From Oceanobacillus jeddahensis (GTDB taxonomy: Bacteria; Bacillota; Bacilli; Bacillales; Amphibacillaceae): a DNA stretch of 64,000 nt. The notes under the pieces are model-generated. The model ran no database searches and was not told the origin of the DNA. It was given only the letters and a program-made list of their open reading frames with translations. The DNA lies in NCBI RefSeq assembly GCF_000750635.1, contig NZ_CCDM010000001.1, forward strand, positions 930,001 through 994,000, given 5' to 3'. The translations under genes and the position numbers were made by a program. The first letter of the stretch is position 1. Every line of letters begins with the position of its first letter. This document shows positions 28,956-38,659 of the stretch, piece after piece.

Positions 28956-29101
28956 CAAAGACATCATAAAAAAATAGAATTTAAATAAATTGAGCTTATA
29001 ACGCTATCTCATAATTAAAGAAGAAAGATGAAGAAGAGCATCTTTATATTTATTTAGAATTTGAAGATGATTCAAACACAAACTATATTTTAATTTTTAC
29101 C

Positions 29102-29130
29102 CTCAATAAGGAACACCGTTCCTTATTGAG
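29102..29130. promoter_or_regulatory. Perfect palindrome, likely IclR operator
   Basis: CTCAATAAGGAAC (29102-29114), spacer ACC, GTTCCTTATTGAG (29118-29130): 13-bp arms, 110 bp before tctC. The GGAAC-N3-GTTCC core is the size and symmetry expected for IclR dimers. No T-run follows, so an operator is more likely than a terminator. Confidence 0.6.
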
Positions 29131-29240
29131 GAACAAAATAAAAATTCTTTGAAGGTGGTGATTATCCTAATAAAGAGTGTGAAGTATAAATATTGTAGTA
29201 TGACTATGGTTAAATTTATTAATAAATGGGGGTATCAAAA

Positions 29241-30224
29241 ATGAATAAAAAACTTTTGATAGGTTTACTTGCTCTAATAGTTTCACTTTTAGGTTGCAGT
29301 TCTGAAAATTCTGGTGACGGAAGTAGTGCGGATAATTCTGAAGTAGATTATCCATCAAAAAATATTGAGATAGTTGTCCCTTGGTCTGCTGGAGGCAGTA
29401 GTGACCAAACAGCTAGAGCTTTAGCTGAAGCAATGGGGGAATTAGTTGATCAAAACGTAACTGTTGTTAATAGAGAAGGGGCTGGCGGAACAGTAGCGAC
29501 TACTGAATTTGCTACTCAACAACCAGATGCCCACCAAGTGATTTTTAACGCTGTGGGTGTTTTCACTACTCAACCTCACTTACAGGAAGTTCAATATTCC
29601 ATTGATGATTTTAAAGCGGTTTCAGGTTTAACTTATGAACCTATTGTTCTTGTTGTTAATGCTGATTCCGAATGGGAAACCTTGGATGATTTAATTGAAA
29701 ATACTGATCAAAGAATTTCATATGCTCATTCGGGTGCTGGAGGTTTACCAGATTTAGCACAAGCGTCGTTTTTTGACCAGGCAGGTATTGAAGCGGAAAG
29801 TGTAGCCTATGAAGGACAAAATCCTGCAATCACAGCTTTACTAGGTGGTCACGTTGATATAGCAGCTGGTCATCCAGGAAGTCTTATGCAACATGTAGAA
29901 TCAGGGGATTTACGTATATTAGGAGTTTTCTCACCTGAAAGGTTTGAAGATCTACCAGATGTACCTACATTTGAAGAAAAAGGTTTTGACATTGATATGA
30001 GTGTTTGGAAATTTTTACTTGTGTCCCAGGAAGCTTCAGATGAGGAAGTTGAAGAACTGACGAATATTGTTGAAGAAGCAATGGAAAGTGAAGAATATCA
30101 GGATTTCTTAGATACTGCTAACTTGACACAGGAAGAAATTACCGGGGAAGAAATAATAGAACAGTTAAACGAACAAAATATTGAGCATGGAGAAATTATT
30201 GAGGAAATGGGACTCTCAAATTAA
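29241..30224 (+). CDS. tctC: Tripartite tricarboxylate transporter substrate-binding lipoprotein (TctC/Bug family)
   Basis: 327 residues from ATG 29241 (GGGGG eight bases upstream). Lipobox SLLGCSSEN (cysteine ~19) and an acidic linker. The binding domain has the family's opening PSKNIEIVVPWSAGGSSDQTARALA, then VVNREGAGGTVATTEFA, GGHVDIAAGHPGSL and LRILGVFSPERFEDLPDVPTF. Captures an organic or sugar acid outside the membrane and delivers it to TctAB. First gene of the catabolic operon; 138 bp separate it from tctB. Confidence 0.9.
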   Translation: MNKKLLIGLLALIVSLLGCSSENSGDGSSADNSEVDYPSKNIEIVVPWSAGGSSDQTARALAEAMGELVDQNVTVVNREGAGGTVATTEFATQQPDAHQVIFNAVGVFTTQPHLQEVQYSIDDFKAVSGLTYEPIVLVVNADSEWETLDDLIENTDQRISYAHSGAGGLPDLAQASFFDQAGIEAESVAYEGQNPAITALLGGHVDIAAGHPGSLMQHVESGDLRILGVFSPERFEDLPDVPTFEEKGFDIDMSVWKFLLVSQEASDEEVEELTNIVEEAMESEEYQDFLDTANLTQEEITGEEIIEQLNEQNIEHGEIIEEMGLSN

Positions 30225-30362
30225 TAAAAACATCTTGGGAGACTGAGGATATATGATTAATAGACAGGGGTTAACAGTAGGAAAAATATAATATTTACCA
30301 CTATTTAGAAATTATAAATTATTCTTAGTCTCTCATTATCCTTAAAAGTAGGTGATCAAAAA

Positions 30363-30830
30363 TTGGTTACTAAGAAGCAAAGAGAAAGGTATATTTGGCT
30401 GGTATTTTTAATTGGCAGTATTTTGTTATGGAAAGTTATTATTCCCGGCCAAATTCAGACAGATCCAAACGCGGGAGTTGCTGGACCTGTTTTTTTACCA
30501 ACTATATTAGCGGTGACTATTTTAATAATAAGTGGTTTATCTTTTATTAGTACTTTTATAAACATTGGCGGGGGACAAGCAGATAAAGAAGAAAGTAAAA
30601 ACCCAGATGATAAAGGAAAACCTTTAGTTGGTATTATAGTTTTTGCTATCACATTGGGTTACACGTTTTTAATGGAATATATTCATTTTACATTTGCTTC
30701 TATTATTTGTATGTTCTTGATTATGTGGGTATTGTCAGTTCGTAAATGGTATTTATATTTGGTTATGGTAGCTTTAATTTTCCTGCTTAAATTTATCTTT
30801 GAAGACATAATGTACATTAATTTACCTTAA
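30363..30830 (+). CDS. tctB: Tripartite tricarboxylate transporter small membrane subunit TctB
   Basis: 155 residues from TTG 30363 (AGGTGATC upstream) with four membrane helices: YIWLVFLIGSILLWKV, PVFLPTILAVTILIISGLSF, PLVGIIVFAITLGYTFL and a C-terminal pair ending in LIFLLKFIFEDIMYINLP. The first loop carries PNAGVAGPVFLP, typical of TctB. Functions with the large TctA subunit, whose gene follows 32 bp later. Confidence 0.85.
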   Translation: MVTKKQRERYIWLVFLIGSILLWKVIIPGQIQTDPNAGVAGPVFLPTILAVTILIISGLSFISTFINIGGGQADKEESKNPDDKGKPLVGIIVFAITLGYTFLMEYIHFTFASIICMFLIMWVLSVRKWYLYLVMVALIFLLKFIFEDIMYINLP

Positions 30831-30862
30831 TAGAAGAATTAAAAGAAAAGAGGTGAGACAAC

Positions 30863-32356
30863 ATGGGAGATATAATTTTTAATAGCCTATTATCTATATT
30901 TGAATGGCATAATCTATTATTTATTATGCTTGGAGTAATAGCTGGGTTTATATTTGGCTCTTTGCCTGGTCTTACTGCAACGATGGGAGTAGCTCTTATG
31001 TTACCTTTAACATATGGGTTGGAGCCTACAACAGCAATGTTGTTCTTGCTCGGAATATATTGTGCAGGTACTTATGGCGGTTCAGCTGCTGCAATTTTAA
31101 TTAATACTCCAGGAACTCCTGCTTCCGCCGCTACAGTTGTAGATGGTTATGCTTTAGCAGAACAAGGAAAAGCTGCTCTGGCATTAAGAATAGCGTTACT
31201 TGCTTCAGTATTTGGAGGGGTTTTCAGTGCTTTAGCACTTTTATTAATTGCTCCACAACTATCAAAGTTTGCTTTAAATTTTGGACCGCCAGAATTTTTT
31301 GCTTTAGCTGTATTCGGCCTTACCATGATTATAAGTGTAAGTGCAAATAATTTAAGAAAAGGAATTATTATGGGGATATTAGGAATTCTTATTTCTACCA
31401 TTGGTTTAGATCCAATCAACGGTACCCCACGTTTTTCCTTTGATAACCAATATTTAATAGCAGGAATAGATCTTATACCAGCACTAATAGGTTTATTTGC
31501 AATATCAGAAATTATTAAAAAGTCACAGACTGCGCATATTACAAAACCAAATGAGATGAGTAATATTGATAAAGTAGTAACTTCATTTAAGAGTTTACTG
31601 AGAAAGTTTAAGAAAACGATGCTTAAATCAAGTGCAATTGGTACTTTTATTGGGGCAATCCCCGGCACTGGTCCTGCAATAGCTTCATTTCTAAGTTATA
31701 ACGAAGCTAGAAGATCATCCAAAAATAAAGAGGAATTTGGTAAAGGATCTTTAGACGGAATTGCAGCTTCTGAGGCAGGTAACAACGGAGTTACAGGTGC
31801 TACACTTATTCCCTTGCTTACTTTAGGAATTCCCGGAGACACTGTAACTGCTGTTATGTTAGGAGCACTGATGATGCAAGGTTTAGCGCCTGGACCCCAG
31901 TTATTTGTGGATTACGCTGACGTTATGTACACTATAATGTTTGGGCTTATTTTGGTGAATATTTTCATGTTAATTCAAGGGTTATTTGCTACCAGGGTGT
32001 TTGCAAAAATTAAAGATGTACCTATAAATCTACTTATACCTATTTTGTTAATGCTGTGTTTTCTCGGAAGCTTTGGTGTAAATAATACCATGTTTGATGT
32101 GAAAGTGATGTTAGTATTTGGTTTGTTAGGTTATATTTTACCGAAGTTAGGATTTCCTATAGTTCCTATGTTACTAGGAATCGTTTTAGGGCCGATTGCT
32201 GAAACTGCATTTAGACAATCTTTGGCAGTATCTGATGGAAGCATGATGATTTTTGTTACTAAACCAATTGCTTTAATATTCCTTTTATTTGCTGTTGTTT
32301 CGGTAACAGTGCCAGCGATCAAGCCATATATTACTAAATTGAAAAAAGCAAAGTAA
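30863..32356 (+). CDS. tctA: Tripartite tricarboxylate transporter large permease TctA
   Basis: 497 residues, about twelve membrane helices. Conserved TctA segments are visible: FGSLPGLTATMGVALMLPLTY, YCAGTYGGSAAAILINTPGTP, GAIPGTGPAIASFLSYNEARR and GVTGATLIPLLTLGIPGD. It is the sodium- or proton-driven channel subunit that takes substrate from TctC. RBS GAGGTGAG. Sixteen bases separate its stop from the dehydratase start, so transport and catabolism are co-transcribed. Confidence 0.92.
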   Translation: MGDIIFNSLLSIFEWHNLLFIMLGVIAGFIFGSLPGLTATMGVALMLPLTYGLEPTTAMLFLLGIYCAGTYGGSAAAILINTPGTPASAATVVDGYALAEQGKAALALRIALLASVFGGVFSALALLLIAPQLSKFALNFGPPEFFALAVFGLTMIISVSANNLRKGIIMGILGILISTIGLDPINGTPRFSFDNQYLIAGIDLIPALIGLFAISEIIKKSQTAHITKPNEMSNIDKVVTSFKSLLRKFKKTMLKSSAIGTFIGAIPGTGPAIASFLSYNEARRSSKNKEEFGKGSLDGIAASEAGNNGVTGATLIPLLTLGIPGDTVTAVMLGALMMQGLAPGPQLFVDYADVMYTIMFGLILVNIFMLIQGLFATRVFAKIKDVPINLLIPILLMLCFLGSFGVNNTMFDVKVMLVFGLLGYILPKLGFPIVPMLLGIVLGPIAETAFRQSLAVSDGSMMIFVTKPIALIFLLFAVVSVTVPAIKPYITKLKKAK

Positions 32357-32372
32357 ATTGGAGGGAAGATAT

Positions 32373-33524
32373 ATGAAAATATCAAATATTACAACCCATA
32401 TACTATCTAAACCATTAGATGAACCATTCTCATTTTCACAAGGGTGGGTTACTAAAAGAAGTACGGTGATTATTGAAATAGAAACAAATGAGGGGATTAC
32501 TGGTTGGGGTGAATCACTTTGTCATGGATTGCAGCCTCCAGAAATAGCGGCATCTTTTGTAAATAATTGTTTCAAACCATTATTGTTAGGAAGAGACCCC
32601 TTCGACGTAGAAGTGCTTTGGGAGGAAATGTATAATACCACAAGGCCATTTGGGGGAGGAGCTGCGGTTAATGCAATAAGTGGAGTAGATATCGCATTAT
32701 GGGATGTAATAGGAAGAGTTTTAAATAAACCGGTAAGTAAATTAATTGGCGGTACATTTCGTAATGAAATAAAGCCATATGCTACTGGCTTTTATAGAAA
32801 AGAAGGCAGATCTTATCCAAAAGCAGGTGTAGAAGAAGCAAAAGAACATTTATCTAAAGGGTTTGATGCATTTAAATTGAAAACTGGTTTTGGGGTAGAT
32901 GACGATATTGAGTATGTTACAGCAATTAGAGAAGCTGTCGGTAAAAAACCAAAAATTATGCTTGATGCAAATTGTGCATATAATTCTTCCCAAGCAAGAA
33001 GGTTGTTACTTGAACTTGAAAGTGCGGATATTTTCTTTTTTGAAGAGCCTTTGGCACCTGAAGATATGGAAGGCTATAAGGAAATTAAAAATTTAACAAA
33101 AACCTATGTTGCTGCAGGGGAAAACTTATTTGGAAAGATTGGCTACCGTCATTGGATTTCACGAAAGGCACTTGATATTATCCAGCCAGATCTTTGTTCG
33201 TCCGGAGGATTTACGGAATGTAAAAAGATAGCTGCTTTAGCCCAGGCCTGGAATATGTCAGTAGTTCCGCATGTTTGGGGATCTGGAATTGGTTTGGCGG
33301 CTTCGATGCAATATATAGCAAGCTTGCCTAGCGCACCTTTATCTTTAAATGCTGGTGAAATTTATCTAGAGTATGATCAATCAGATCATCCTTTCCGCGA
33401 AGATCTAATTTTTAATGCCATCCAGATGGAGAATGGAAAAGTAAACATATCCCAAAACCCAGGTATCGGTGTAGAAGTTAACAGGGATATTATTGAAGAA
33501 TATAAAGTAGATGTATTTAAATGA
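32373..33524 (+). CDS. Mandelate racemase/enolase-superfamily sugar-acid dehydratase
   Basis: 383 residues from ATG 32373 (TTGGAGGGAAG upstream). The enolase-superfamily barrel has its KxK base (FKLKTGFG, ~167-174), three metal ligands (IMLDAN, FFEEPLAP, AAGENLFG) and the His-Asp dyad of the mandelate racemase subgroup (IIQPDLCSSGG and VVPHVWGSGIG). Such enzymes dehydrate hexonates or hexarates to 2-keto-3-deoxy acids. The KDG kinase and KDPG aldolase genes downstream make a hexonate-to-KDG dehydratase the best guess; the exact epimer cannot be read. Confidence 0.85.
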   Translation: MKISNITTHILSKPLDEPFSFSQGWVTKRSTVIIEIETNEGITGWGESLCHGLQPPEIAASFVNNCFKPLLLGRDPFDVEVLWEEMYNTTRPFGGGAAVNAISGVDIALWDVIGRVLNKPVSKLIGGTFRNEIKPYATGFYRKEGRSYPKAGVEEAKEHLSKGFDAFKLKTGFGVDDDIEYVTAIREAVGKKPKIMLDANCAYNSSQARRLLLELESADIFFFEEPLAPEDMEGYKEIKNLTKTYVAAGENLFGKIGYRHWISRKALDIIQPDLCSSGGFTECKKIAALAQAWNMSVVPHVWGSGIGLAASMQYIASLPSAPLSLNAGEIYLEYDQSDHPFREDLIFNAIQMENGKVNISQNPGIGVEVNRDIIEEYKVDVFK

Positions 33525-33540
33525 ATGGAGGGCACAAATA

Positions 33541-35325
33541 ATGAAAGAACAAAAAGTTATCATGTTTGGAGTTGATGGATTAATACCTGAGCTGATTTTT
33601 AAGTTTTCCAGGGAAGGATACCTACCAAACATTACTCAATTGATGCAAGAAGGATCAACGACAGAGTTACTTCCGTATATATCAACTTGGGGAGACGTGA
33701 ATTGGGTATCATTTTTGACGGGTCTAGCGCCAGGGAATGCTTGGAAAGGTCAGTCGCTTCCTAAAGGTAATGATAACACCCTTCTAGGATTAGCAAATTC
33801 AGAAGATAAAAAGTGTGCACTTGTTCACTTTCCACAAACTATCAGTACAAATGATACTAAACACTTCAGTTTTGCTCCGTTTTATGGTGGAAAGGAAGAT
33901 CCTCCATTTGAATTAGCAACACCCAGAGTATTTAGTACTTGCTTAAATAAATGGCCAAAAAAAGAAATAAGGGAATCGTTAGGGTGGCCAAGAACGTCTT
34001 CTTTGGCACACCATGAAAAGAATAATCGTTCACCGATCATTAATGAACAAGGAAAACTATCTTTTCATATGCAATTTACAAATAATATTGAAAAAGAAGT
34101 TATTATTTTTTTGATTAATGAAGATAAGATCCGATTAGAATTTGATAATGCAATATCTGTGGAAATAAATAAAAATAATTGGTCAAATTGGGTTTGGCTG
34201 AACCTATCTAATAATGTGGGAGGATGGATACGGTTCAAGCTAGCTGGATATAATCTGGAAAAACAAGAATTAGATATAATTCAATCTCAATTATTACAAA
34301 CAGATAATATATCTAACCAACAGGAACTAGGAGAATATTTATTAAAAAAAAATGGTCCTTTTATTCAATCATGGACAATAAAAGCATCTCCGGATGAATT
34401 TTATCACGATAGTGGTTTTGAAGAAGCAGAGTACCAAGCTGCTTGGCTGGCGGATAGTGCAATTGAATTAATAAATAACAAGGGATTTGACATGTTTGCA
34501 ACTGTATTCAGACTAAACGATGAGACACATCACACCAGTTTGGGACAATATGACCCGTTTTCACCATTTTATAAAGAGGAACTGGCGCCAATATATGAAG
34601 AGAATATACGAAAGAGCTATATTATTCTTGATGAAACTATTGGTAAATTACTGAGGAATAAGGATGAGGATACCACAGTGATTTTAGCTTCCGATCACGG
34701 GGATGTGCCTAATAAATATTTCTGTGATATCTACCTGAGATTGGCTGAGTTTGGATTGTGTACAATAGATGAAGAAGGAAATCCCGTTCTGGATAAATCA
34801 AAAGCTATTCTTAAAGATGAAAGAGGCGGGTTGGAGATATTCGTAAATTTAAAAGGAAGAGAAGCGAACGGAATTGTCCCGGAAGAGGATTATGAATTTG
34901 TTCAAGATTCTATTTATAAAGCTCTGTCAACGTGGGTATACAAAGAGAAACAAGTAAGTGCTTTAACTTTAAAAAAACAAGATGCCTCTATAATAGGTTA
35001 CTGGGGATCAGATATGGGCGATGTAATATTTGCATATAATCTTGGTTTTGTTTGGGGAACTAATAAAAAGGACATTATCGCTGAAGTGTCAGTACCTGGA
35101 GCAAATCACGGTCCACAAATACCTAGTTCAAAAACAGAGCATTCATCTAATTTGGGAGTATTCATTGCTTCTGGTAAAACGAGCAACAAAGGATATAAGA
35201 GGAATATAGTAGAGAATGGTCCATATTTAATGGATGATGCAGGAAAGACGATAGCTGATTTATTAGGTATAAAAGATACCTCAACACTCGATGGTCGTTT
35301 TATGACTGATTTATTTAGTAAATAA
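33541..35325 (+). CDS. Alkaline phosphatase superfamily hydrolase (type I phosphodiesterase-like)
   Basis: 594 residues from ATG 33541 (GGAGGG at 33528-33533). It opens VIMFGVDGLIPELIFKFS..GYLPNITQLMQEGS, the metal-binding first strand of the phosphodiesterase/nucleotide-pyrophosphatase group, and has TVILASDHGDVPNKY later with the Asp-His metal pair, plus a C-terminal SVPGANHGPQIPS histidine. A ~200-residue insert (~150-300) is probably a lid. Unusual in a KDG operon: it may remove a phosphate, sulfate or other ester from the incoming substrate. No signal peptide, so cytoplasmic. Confidence 0.75.
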   Translation: MKEQKVIMFGVDGLIPELIFKFSREGYLPNITQLMQEGSTTELLPYISTWGDVNWVSFLTGLAPGNAWKGQSLPKGNDNTLLGLANSEDKKCALVHFPQTISTNDTKHFSFAPFYGGKEDPPFELATPRVFSTCLNKWPKKEIRESLGWPRTSSLAHHEKNNRSPIINEQGKLSFHMQFTNNIEKEVIIFLINEDKIRLEFDNAISVEINKNNWSNWVWLNLSNNVGGWIRFKLAGYNLEKQELDIIQSQLLQTDNISNQQELGEYLLKKNGPFIQSWTIKASPDEFYHDSGFEEAEYQAAWLADSAIELINNKGFDMFATVFRLNDETHHTSLGQYDPFSPFYKEELAPIYEENIRKSYIILDETIGKLLRNKDEDTTVILASDHGDVPNKYFCDIYLRLAEFGLCTIDEEGNPVLDKSKAILKDERGGLEIFVNLKGREANGIVPEEDYEFVQDSIYKALSTWVYKEKQVSALTLKKQDASIIGYWGSDMGDVIFAYNLGFVWGTNKKDIIAEVSVPGANHGPQIPSSKTEHSSNLGVFIASGKTSNKGYKRNIVENGPYLMDDAGKTIADLLGIKDTSTLDGRFMTDLFSK

Positions 35326-35352
35326 TTATATGCAGAGGAACGAGGGTTATTT

Positions 35353-36300
35353 ATGGATGTAGTAACGTTAGGGGAAAGTATGGTTTTGTTATCACCAGAT
35401 TTATACGGGTCTCTTAGATATGTAAATTGTTTTACTAAAAGGGTAGGCGGAGCAGAATCAAATTTTGCAGTGGCTCTATCGAGATTAGGACATAAGGTAG
35501 GCTGGGTCAGCAAACTTGGAAATGATGAATTCGGTCTGTTTATCCGTAATGTAATCCGTGGTGAAGGTGTTGACACTACGCAAGTGCTATTCGATGACAG
35601 GTATAATACAGGGATATTTTTTAAAGAAAGGACATTGGGAGAAGATCCTAATGTTTATTATTACAGAAAGAATTCAGCAGCAAGTACATTAAGTATTGAA
35701 GATCTAGATGCTGCTTACTTTAAACAAGCAAAGTATATTCATTTAACCGGGATAACCTTAGCTCTAAGTCCTGCAAGTAACAAAGTAGTCAAAGAAGTAA
35801 TAAAAAAGGCAAAAGCAAATCATAAACAGACTATTGTATTTGATCCAAATATTCGTTTGAAATTATGGACGGAGAAAGAAGCGAGAAATGAAATAATTGA
35901 TATAGCTAAAGACTGTGATATTTTTATGCCTGGTATAGATGAAGGTGAATTATTAACTGGCAAAGAAGAACCTGAAAGCATTGCCGATTATTTCTTGAAA
36001 TTGGGAACTGGTTTAGTAATTGTAAAATTAGGATCAAAAGGAGCTTATTTTGCATCTAATGAAGGAAGTGCCTATGTACCTGGCTATAATGTTAAGAATG
36101 TGGTTGATACGGTAGGAGCAGGGGATGGATTCGCAGCCGGCGTTATCTCTGGGTTGCTCCGTGGATGGAGTTATTATGAATCAGTAAAACTGGGAAATAG
36201 AGTTGGAGCAAGTGCATTGGAAGTGGAGGGTGATTTCGAAGGTTACCCTTACTGGGATGAAATAGATCCGAATAATACGAAACTAACGGTAACGCGCTAA
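35353..36300 (+). CDS. kdgK: 2-keto-3-deoxygluconate kinase (PfkB family)
   Basis: 315 residues. PfkB/ribokinase fold: first motif VGGAESNFAVALSRLGHKVGWVSKLG (~36-61), second motif DTVGAGDGFAAGVISGLL (~253-270) with the catalytic Asp. MDVVTLGESMVLLSPD opens it as in KdgK. The known reaction is KDG + ATP to KDPG. It sits between the dehydratase/phosphatase and the KDPG aldolase, the expected order in the pathway. Confidence 0.88.
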   Translation: MDVVTLGESMVLLSPDLYGSLRYVNCFTKRVGGAESNFAVALSRLGHKVGWVSKLGNDEFGLFIRNVIRGEGVDTTQVLFDDRYNTGIFFKERTLGEDPNVYYYRKNSAASTLSIEDLDAAYFKQAKYIHLTGITLALSPASNKVVKEVIKKAKANHKQTIVFDPNIRLKLWTEKEARNEIIDIAKDCDIFMPGIDEGELLTGKEEPESIADYFLKLGTGLVIVKLGSKGAYFASNEGSAYVPGYNVKNVVDTVGAGDGFAAGVISGLLRGWSYYESVKLGNRVGASALEVEGDFEGYPYWDEIDPNNTKLTVTR

Positions 36301-36329
36301 TGTATAAATAGTTATAGGGAGGTTATAAA

Positions 36330-36972
36330 TTGTCTGATAATATACTCGGTGAATTGATTGATTCTAGAATTGTAGCGGTGGTAAGAAGAGTGAATCCTGA
36401 TAAAATTGACAGACTTGTTCATTCATTCATTGATTGCTGGTGGAGTAACAAATATAGAGATAACGTTAGATTCGGAAAGAGCATTAGAAAAAATTAATAA
36501 TCTTAAAGAAATGTATGGTAATCAAGTTGTTATTGGAGCAGGAACTGTATTAAATGAAAAACAAGCAAAAGAAGCTATTATTGCAGGAGTTGACTTTATT
36601 TTTGCTCCAATATTAGATAGAAAAACGATAGAAGTTACAAAAGAAAAAGGAAAAATAATGATTCCTGGTGCATTTACACCAACAGAAATCTATCAAGGAT
36701 ATAGTTGGGGGGCAGATATTATCAAAGTTTTCCCTGCAAATATATTAGGCTCACAATTTATTAAAGATATTAAATCTCCACTCGGCGAAATACCTGTTAT
36801 GCCTACAGGTGGAATCTCTCTAAATAATATAAAAAGCTTTTTTGAAGCAGGTTCTGCAGCGGCTGGAGTAGGAGGATCATTAGTTAAGAAAGACCTTATT
36901 GAACAAGAAAAGTGGGAAGAAATAATTAAACTAGCTGGGGATTTTCAAGAAATCAGTAAGCCAGTAATTTAA
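36330..36972 (+). pseudogene. eda: KDPG/KHG aldolase gene with a 4-bp tandem duplication frameshift
   Basis: TTG 36330 (AGGGAGG at 36316-36322) begins LSDNILGELIDSRIVAVVRRVNPDKIDRLVHS, the proper aldolase N-terminus, but in a different frame from the rest. The frames meet at TTCATTCATTCATTG (36418-36432). Deleting one TTCA unit gives ...DRLVHSLIAGGVTNIEITLDS in one frame. Downstream the catalytic Glu (NIEITLDS) and Schiff-base Lys (IIKVFPAN) are intact. An internal TTG at 36406 could start a 188-residue fragment lacking the first strand, but it has no ribosome site. The enzyme would cleave KDPG to pyruvate and glyceraldehyde-3-phosphate; as sequenced it is probably inactive unless slippage restores it. 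Confidence 0.8.
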
Positions 36973-37107
36973 AATACTATGTGTCGAAAGAGTTTAGTAA
37001 GTTATTAAAATAATTACGACCACTAACTATTCTTCTATCTCCATGTTATTTAATGGTTTTAATTAATTTTCTACGTAATGTTATTATCTTTAACAATTAA
37101 TAAAAAT

Positions 37108-37142
37108 GCCCTGCAGTTTATGATTATATAAATTTGTAGGGC
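37108..37142 (+). terminator. Stem-loop ending the sugar-acid operon
   Basis: GCCCTGCA (37108-37115) pairs with TGTAGGGC (37135-37142), one G-U pair, about 135 bp after the aldolase stop. Confidence 0.5.
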
Positions 37143-37361
37143 TTACTATTTGTAAGCTGTAAGTAATCAATAAGCAAGTGTATTGAAAAATAACGTAAGA
37201 GGAAAAAATAGATTAAGGTCTATTTTTTATTGAATCAAACATGTGTATATGTTCATATTTTAAAGTATACTAAGATAAGTAAAGAATGAAAAAGTGTGAG
37301 TATTTCAAGACATTATAGTCTACCTATACCAATAAGGAGCTAATTAGTGTTTTAATTTAAA

Positions 37362-37788
37362 GTGGAACCCAAACTTGTAAATCCCATTACTGCAGGTGGA
37401 TTTAACTGCTTAAAAGGAAAATTACCTTGGGTAGATTTATCAAGAATGTTGACTACCTTATAAAGAGGTTATTGAGCAGCTTTTTAACTTATATGTGGAA
37501 TTCTTAAATGATGAGCATAAGACTAATTTCCATTTTGGACTAACTAATAATATAGAAAGCTGCGAAATATTTGAAGAAAAGCGCCTGAAATGTTTAATGA
37601 CTACTTTCAGCGATTCTAAGGATGATTAGCTCACTAATCAGGGATCGAACTATATTTGGCAGCACTATACTAGTGTTGTGTCCTGTATTCATGAAATTGA
37701 ATTTTATAACGGAAAGAAAAACTCAAAACTTTTACAGCTCTATCGGTTTTTATTACGTATCATAGTTCAATTTAAGTGGTGCGATTAA
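37362..37788 (+). pseudogene. Fragments of an unidentified eroded gene
   Basis: Three successive frames read protein-like text broken by stops: VEPKLVNPITAGGFNCLKG, then VIEQLFNLYVEFLNDEHK and further, then WQHYTSVVSCIHEIEFYNGK with LLQLYRFLLRIIVQFKWCD. I do not recognise the family; composition fits a small soluble protein. Confidence 0.3.
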
Positions 37789-37966
37789 TGTTGAGCATGT
37801 ACTGGGAGCACTAATAGATGATTACTTAGAAATAATAATTGAAATAGTATAGTATCATTAATAGAAATATCGGTAGTAAAGCTCAATAAGTCATTTTAAT
37901 GGTTAGATTATATGACTTTATAGTACCTTAAAGAGTGCATAACATAATGAGATAGAGGTAGTCGCG

Positions 37967-38659
37967 ATGAAAAAATATAGCTTTATTACTGTGGGACTGG
38001 GACTGGCTGTGATTATTGTCATACTGCTGGCCACTGGGTCTAAGGTAAATGATACGTACGAAAATTTTGAAGATCTCCGTCAACATGAGCGTCAAGACGA
38101 GGATTATCGTATTCGTTCAGAAAAAGGTAACCCTGATGTTCTATTTATAACAATTCATGGTGGAGGAATAGAACCTGGCACGACAGAACTGGCTGAACAG
38201 TCAGCTTTAGCCGGTGAATATTCCTTCTGTTCTTTTCAAGGGATAAAATTAACAAATAATACGGAGCTGCATATTACTTCCACCAATTTCGATGAAGCAG
38301 AAGCGTTAGCTCTTGTGTCAGATAGTTTATATACGATATCTTTCCATGGGTACGGAGATGAAGAGGAAAAACACACGTATATAGGAGGCCTCGATGAAAC
38401 GTTATCCCAATCCATTGAGGACGAGCTTAAAAATGCGGGGTTTTCCGTAAGTGACGCGCCAAAAGAAATTGACGGAAGAGAAAAGGATAATATTGTTAAT
38501 AAAAATAAACGGGAAAAAGGAGTTCAGTTAGAAATAAGCACTGCCCAAAGAAAAGCTTTTTTTGAGGATGATAATTTCTTGGCTGAAAACCGGGAAAATC
38601 GGACAGAAGAGTTTGAGCGTTATATAGAGGTTGTTCGGAAGGGGTTGGATGGTGTTTAG
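37967..38659 (+). CDS. Poly-gamma-glutamate hydrolase family protein, copy 1
   Basis: 230 residues. An N-terminal membrane anchor (FITVGLGLAVIIVILLATG) is followed by the zinc-peptidase-like domain of the PghP/YjqB/YndL (DUF867) group: IHGGGIEPGTTELAEQSA (~64-81), YTISFHGY (~124-131), EKHTYIGGLD and a C-terminal GVQLEISTAQRKAFF. Phage and Bacillus members cleave gamma-polyglutamate; here the enzyme would face the cell exterior. A second copy about four-fifths identical by eye lies at 57302. Start codon ATG with weak upstream GAGGTAG. Confidence 0.85.
   Translation: MKKYSFITVGLGLAVIIVILLATGSKVNDTYENFEDLRQHERQDEDYRIRSEKGNPDVLFITIHGGGIEPGTTELAEQSALAGEYSFCSFQGIKLTNNTELHITSTNFDEAEALALVSDSLYTISFHGYGDEEEKHTYIGGLDETLSQSIEDELKNAGFSVSDAPKEIDGREKDNIVNKNKREKGVQLEISTAQRKAFFEDDNFLAENRENRTEEFERYIEVVRKGLDGV

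Larger units (their letters stand above)
36973..37966. other. 1-kb region with a terminator and gene debris
   Basis: Holds the operon terminator (37108-37142), the pseudogene fragments at 37362-37788, and the start region of the poly-gamma-glutamate hydrolase gene. I see no intact gene. Confidence 0.5.

Noticed and set aside
36406..36972. Internal TTG 36406 as a short functional aldolase
   Set aside because: No ribosome site and the first strand of the barrel would be missing; the upstream start at 36330 has AGGGAGG and the correct N-terminus in the other frame.
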